A DNA stretch of 64,000 nucleotides from Heterodera schachtii (taxonomy: Eukaryota > Nematoda > Chromadorea > Rhabditida > Heteroderidae). The DNA lies in assembly GCA_023374025.1 (NCBI GenBank), contig SIJG01000015.1, forward strand, positions 822,262-886,261, written 5' to 3'. The notes beneath the pieces were generated by a model. The model was not told the origin of the DNA. It ran no database searches and saw only the letters and a list, made by a program, of their open reading frames with translations. The translations under genes were made by a program, and so were the position numbers. Every line of letters starts with the position of its first letter. Positions within the stretch are counted from its first letter, which is position 1. Below are positions 63,636 through 64,000 of the stretch, piece after piece.

Positions 63636-64000
63636 TTTTAAATAATAAATTTTATATTTTATTTGTATGATAAATTCATTTCCATATTAATTGGCTCTAA
63701 TAAAATAATATTGAGAAAAGGAAATGGTGACAAAAATTTTACAATTTTTAATAAAAAAAAATTGTCATTACACATTGAACATTGAAAATAAATCAGATTT
63801 GTCCTGAAAATTGGAGATAACCTCAGAATAATGGTTGATTTAAAAAAAAAGAAAAATAAAAATGAAAACAATTTACAAGTTTCATAAAGACAATAGCCAA
63901 AGAAAATTTAATTTAAAAATAATTCAGATTTATGTTGAAAATTGGAGATAGCATCGATCGTCCGGCACCGATTTTAAATAAAAGAAAAATAAAAATGGAC
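63636..64000. other. No gene; short dispersed repeat
   Basis: CAGATTTGTCCTGAAAATTG at about 63793 and a weaker copy at about 63927 match 35568. Each is followed by A-rich GAAAAATAAAAATG. No frame supported. Confidence 0.6.

Noticed and set aside
1..64000. Bacterial operon or phage interpretation
   Set aside because: Spliced genes with GT..AG introns, eukaryotic transposons and very low gene density exclude it.

Overview
The window looks like nuclear DNA from a nematode. It is AT-rich, its introns are very short (about 42-62 bp, GT..TTTTCAG or GT..TTTTTAG), and it carries a chemoreceptor-type seven-transmembrane gene, scattered small DNA transposons and long poly-C/poly-G tracts. A plant-parasitic tylenchid (cyst nematode type) is my best guess from overall character, but no marker gene here proves it.

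Layout. About 1-15.7 kb is gene-poor. It holds pyrimidine microsatellites, a 52-bp minisatellite, a GC-rich tandem duplication and poly-C tracts, and no convincing exon. From about 15.8 to 59.5 kb lies a large, much-edited inverted duplication. The left arm (about 15.8-26 kb, with further segments at 28-42 kb) is mirrored by the right arm (about 43.8-59.5 kb). Both arms carry an Srg-like chemoreceptor gene: it is apparently complete on the right (44926-46297) and broken on the left (21993-24995). A 5'-truncated Ty3/gypsy retrotransposon with a clean LTR lies at 26.3-27.7 kb. At 59.7-61.1 kb are a Ulp1/SENP-like cysteine protease and a CCHC zinc-knuckle ORF.

The main content is a multigene family that I do not recognise. 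There are 21 loci: 11 on the minus strand in the left and central part, 9 on the plus strand in the right arm, and 1 on the minus strand at 62.8-63.6 kb. An intact copy encodes about 240 residues: a signal peptide, a conserved FAEIFGQGW motif, an Asn/Gln/Asp-rich linker, two helix-turn-helix (HTH) units in exon 1, and a third HTH unit in a separate exon 2 after a phase-1 intron of 46-52 bp. Six copies are intact by reading (18875-19643, 28436-29210, 31226-31997, 38851-39626, 40150-40925, 56730-57503). The others carry nonsense codons, frameshifts or truncations. Two leader classes go with two distinct upstream sequence modules, so promoter and gene were copied together.

Mobile elements edited the arms after duplication. 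Three foldback/MULE-like elements have 9-bp target duplications and terminal repeats built from iterated 14-16 bp motifs. One hAT-like MITE has an 8-bp target duplication, and one larger nested element has CAGGG/CCCTG ends. Working hypothesis (inference): a birth-and-death cluster of secreted, potentially DNA-binding proteins, perhaps effectors, spread by inverted and tandem segmental duplication. A head-to-head haplotype join during assembly is the main alternative for the large symmetry.
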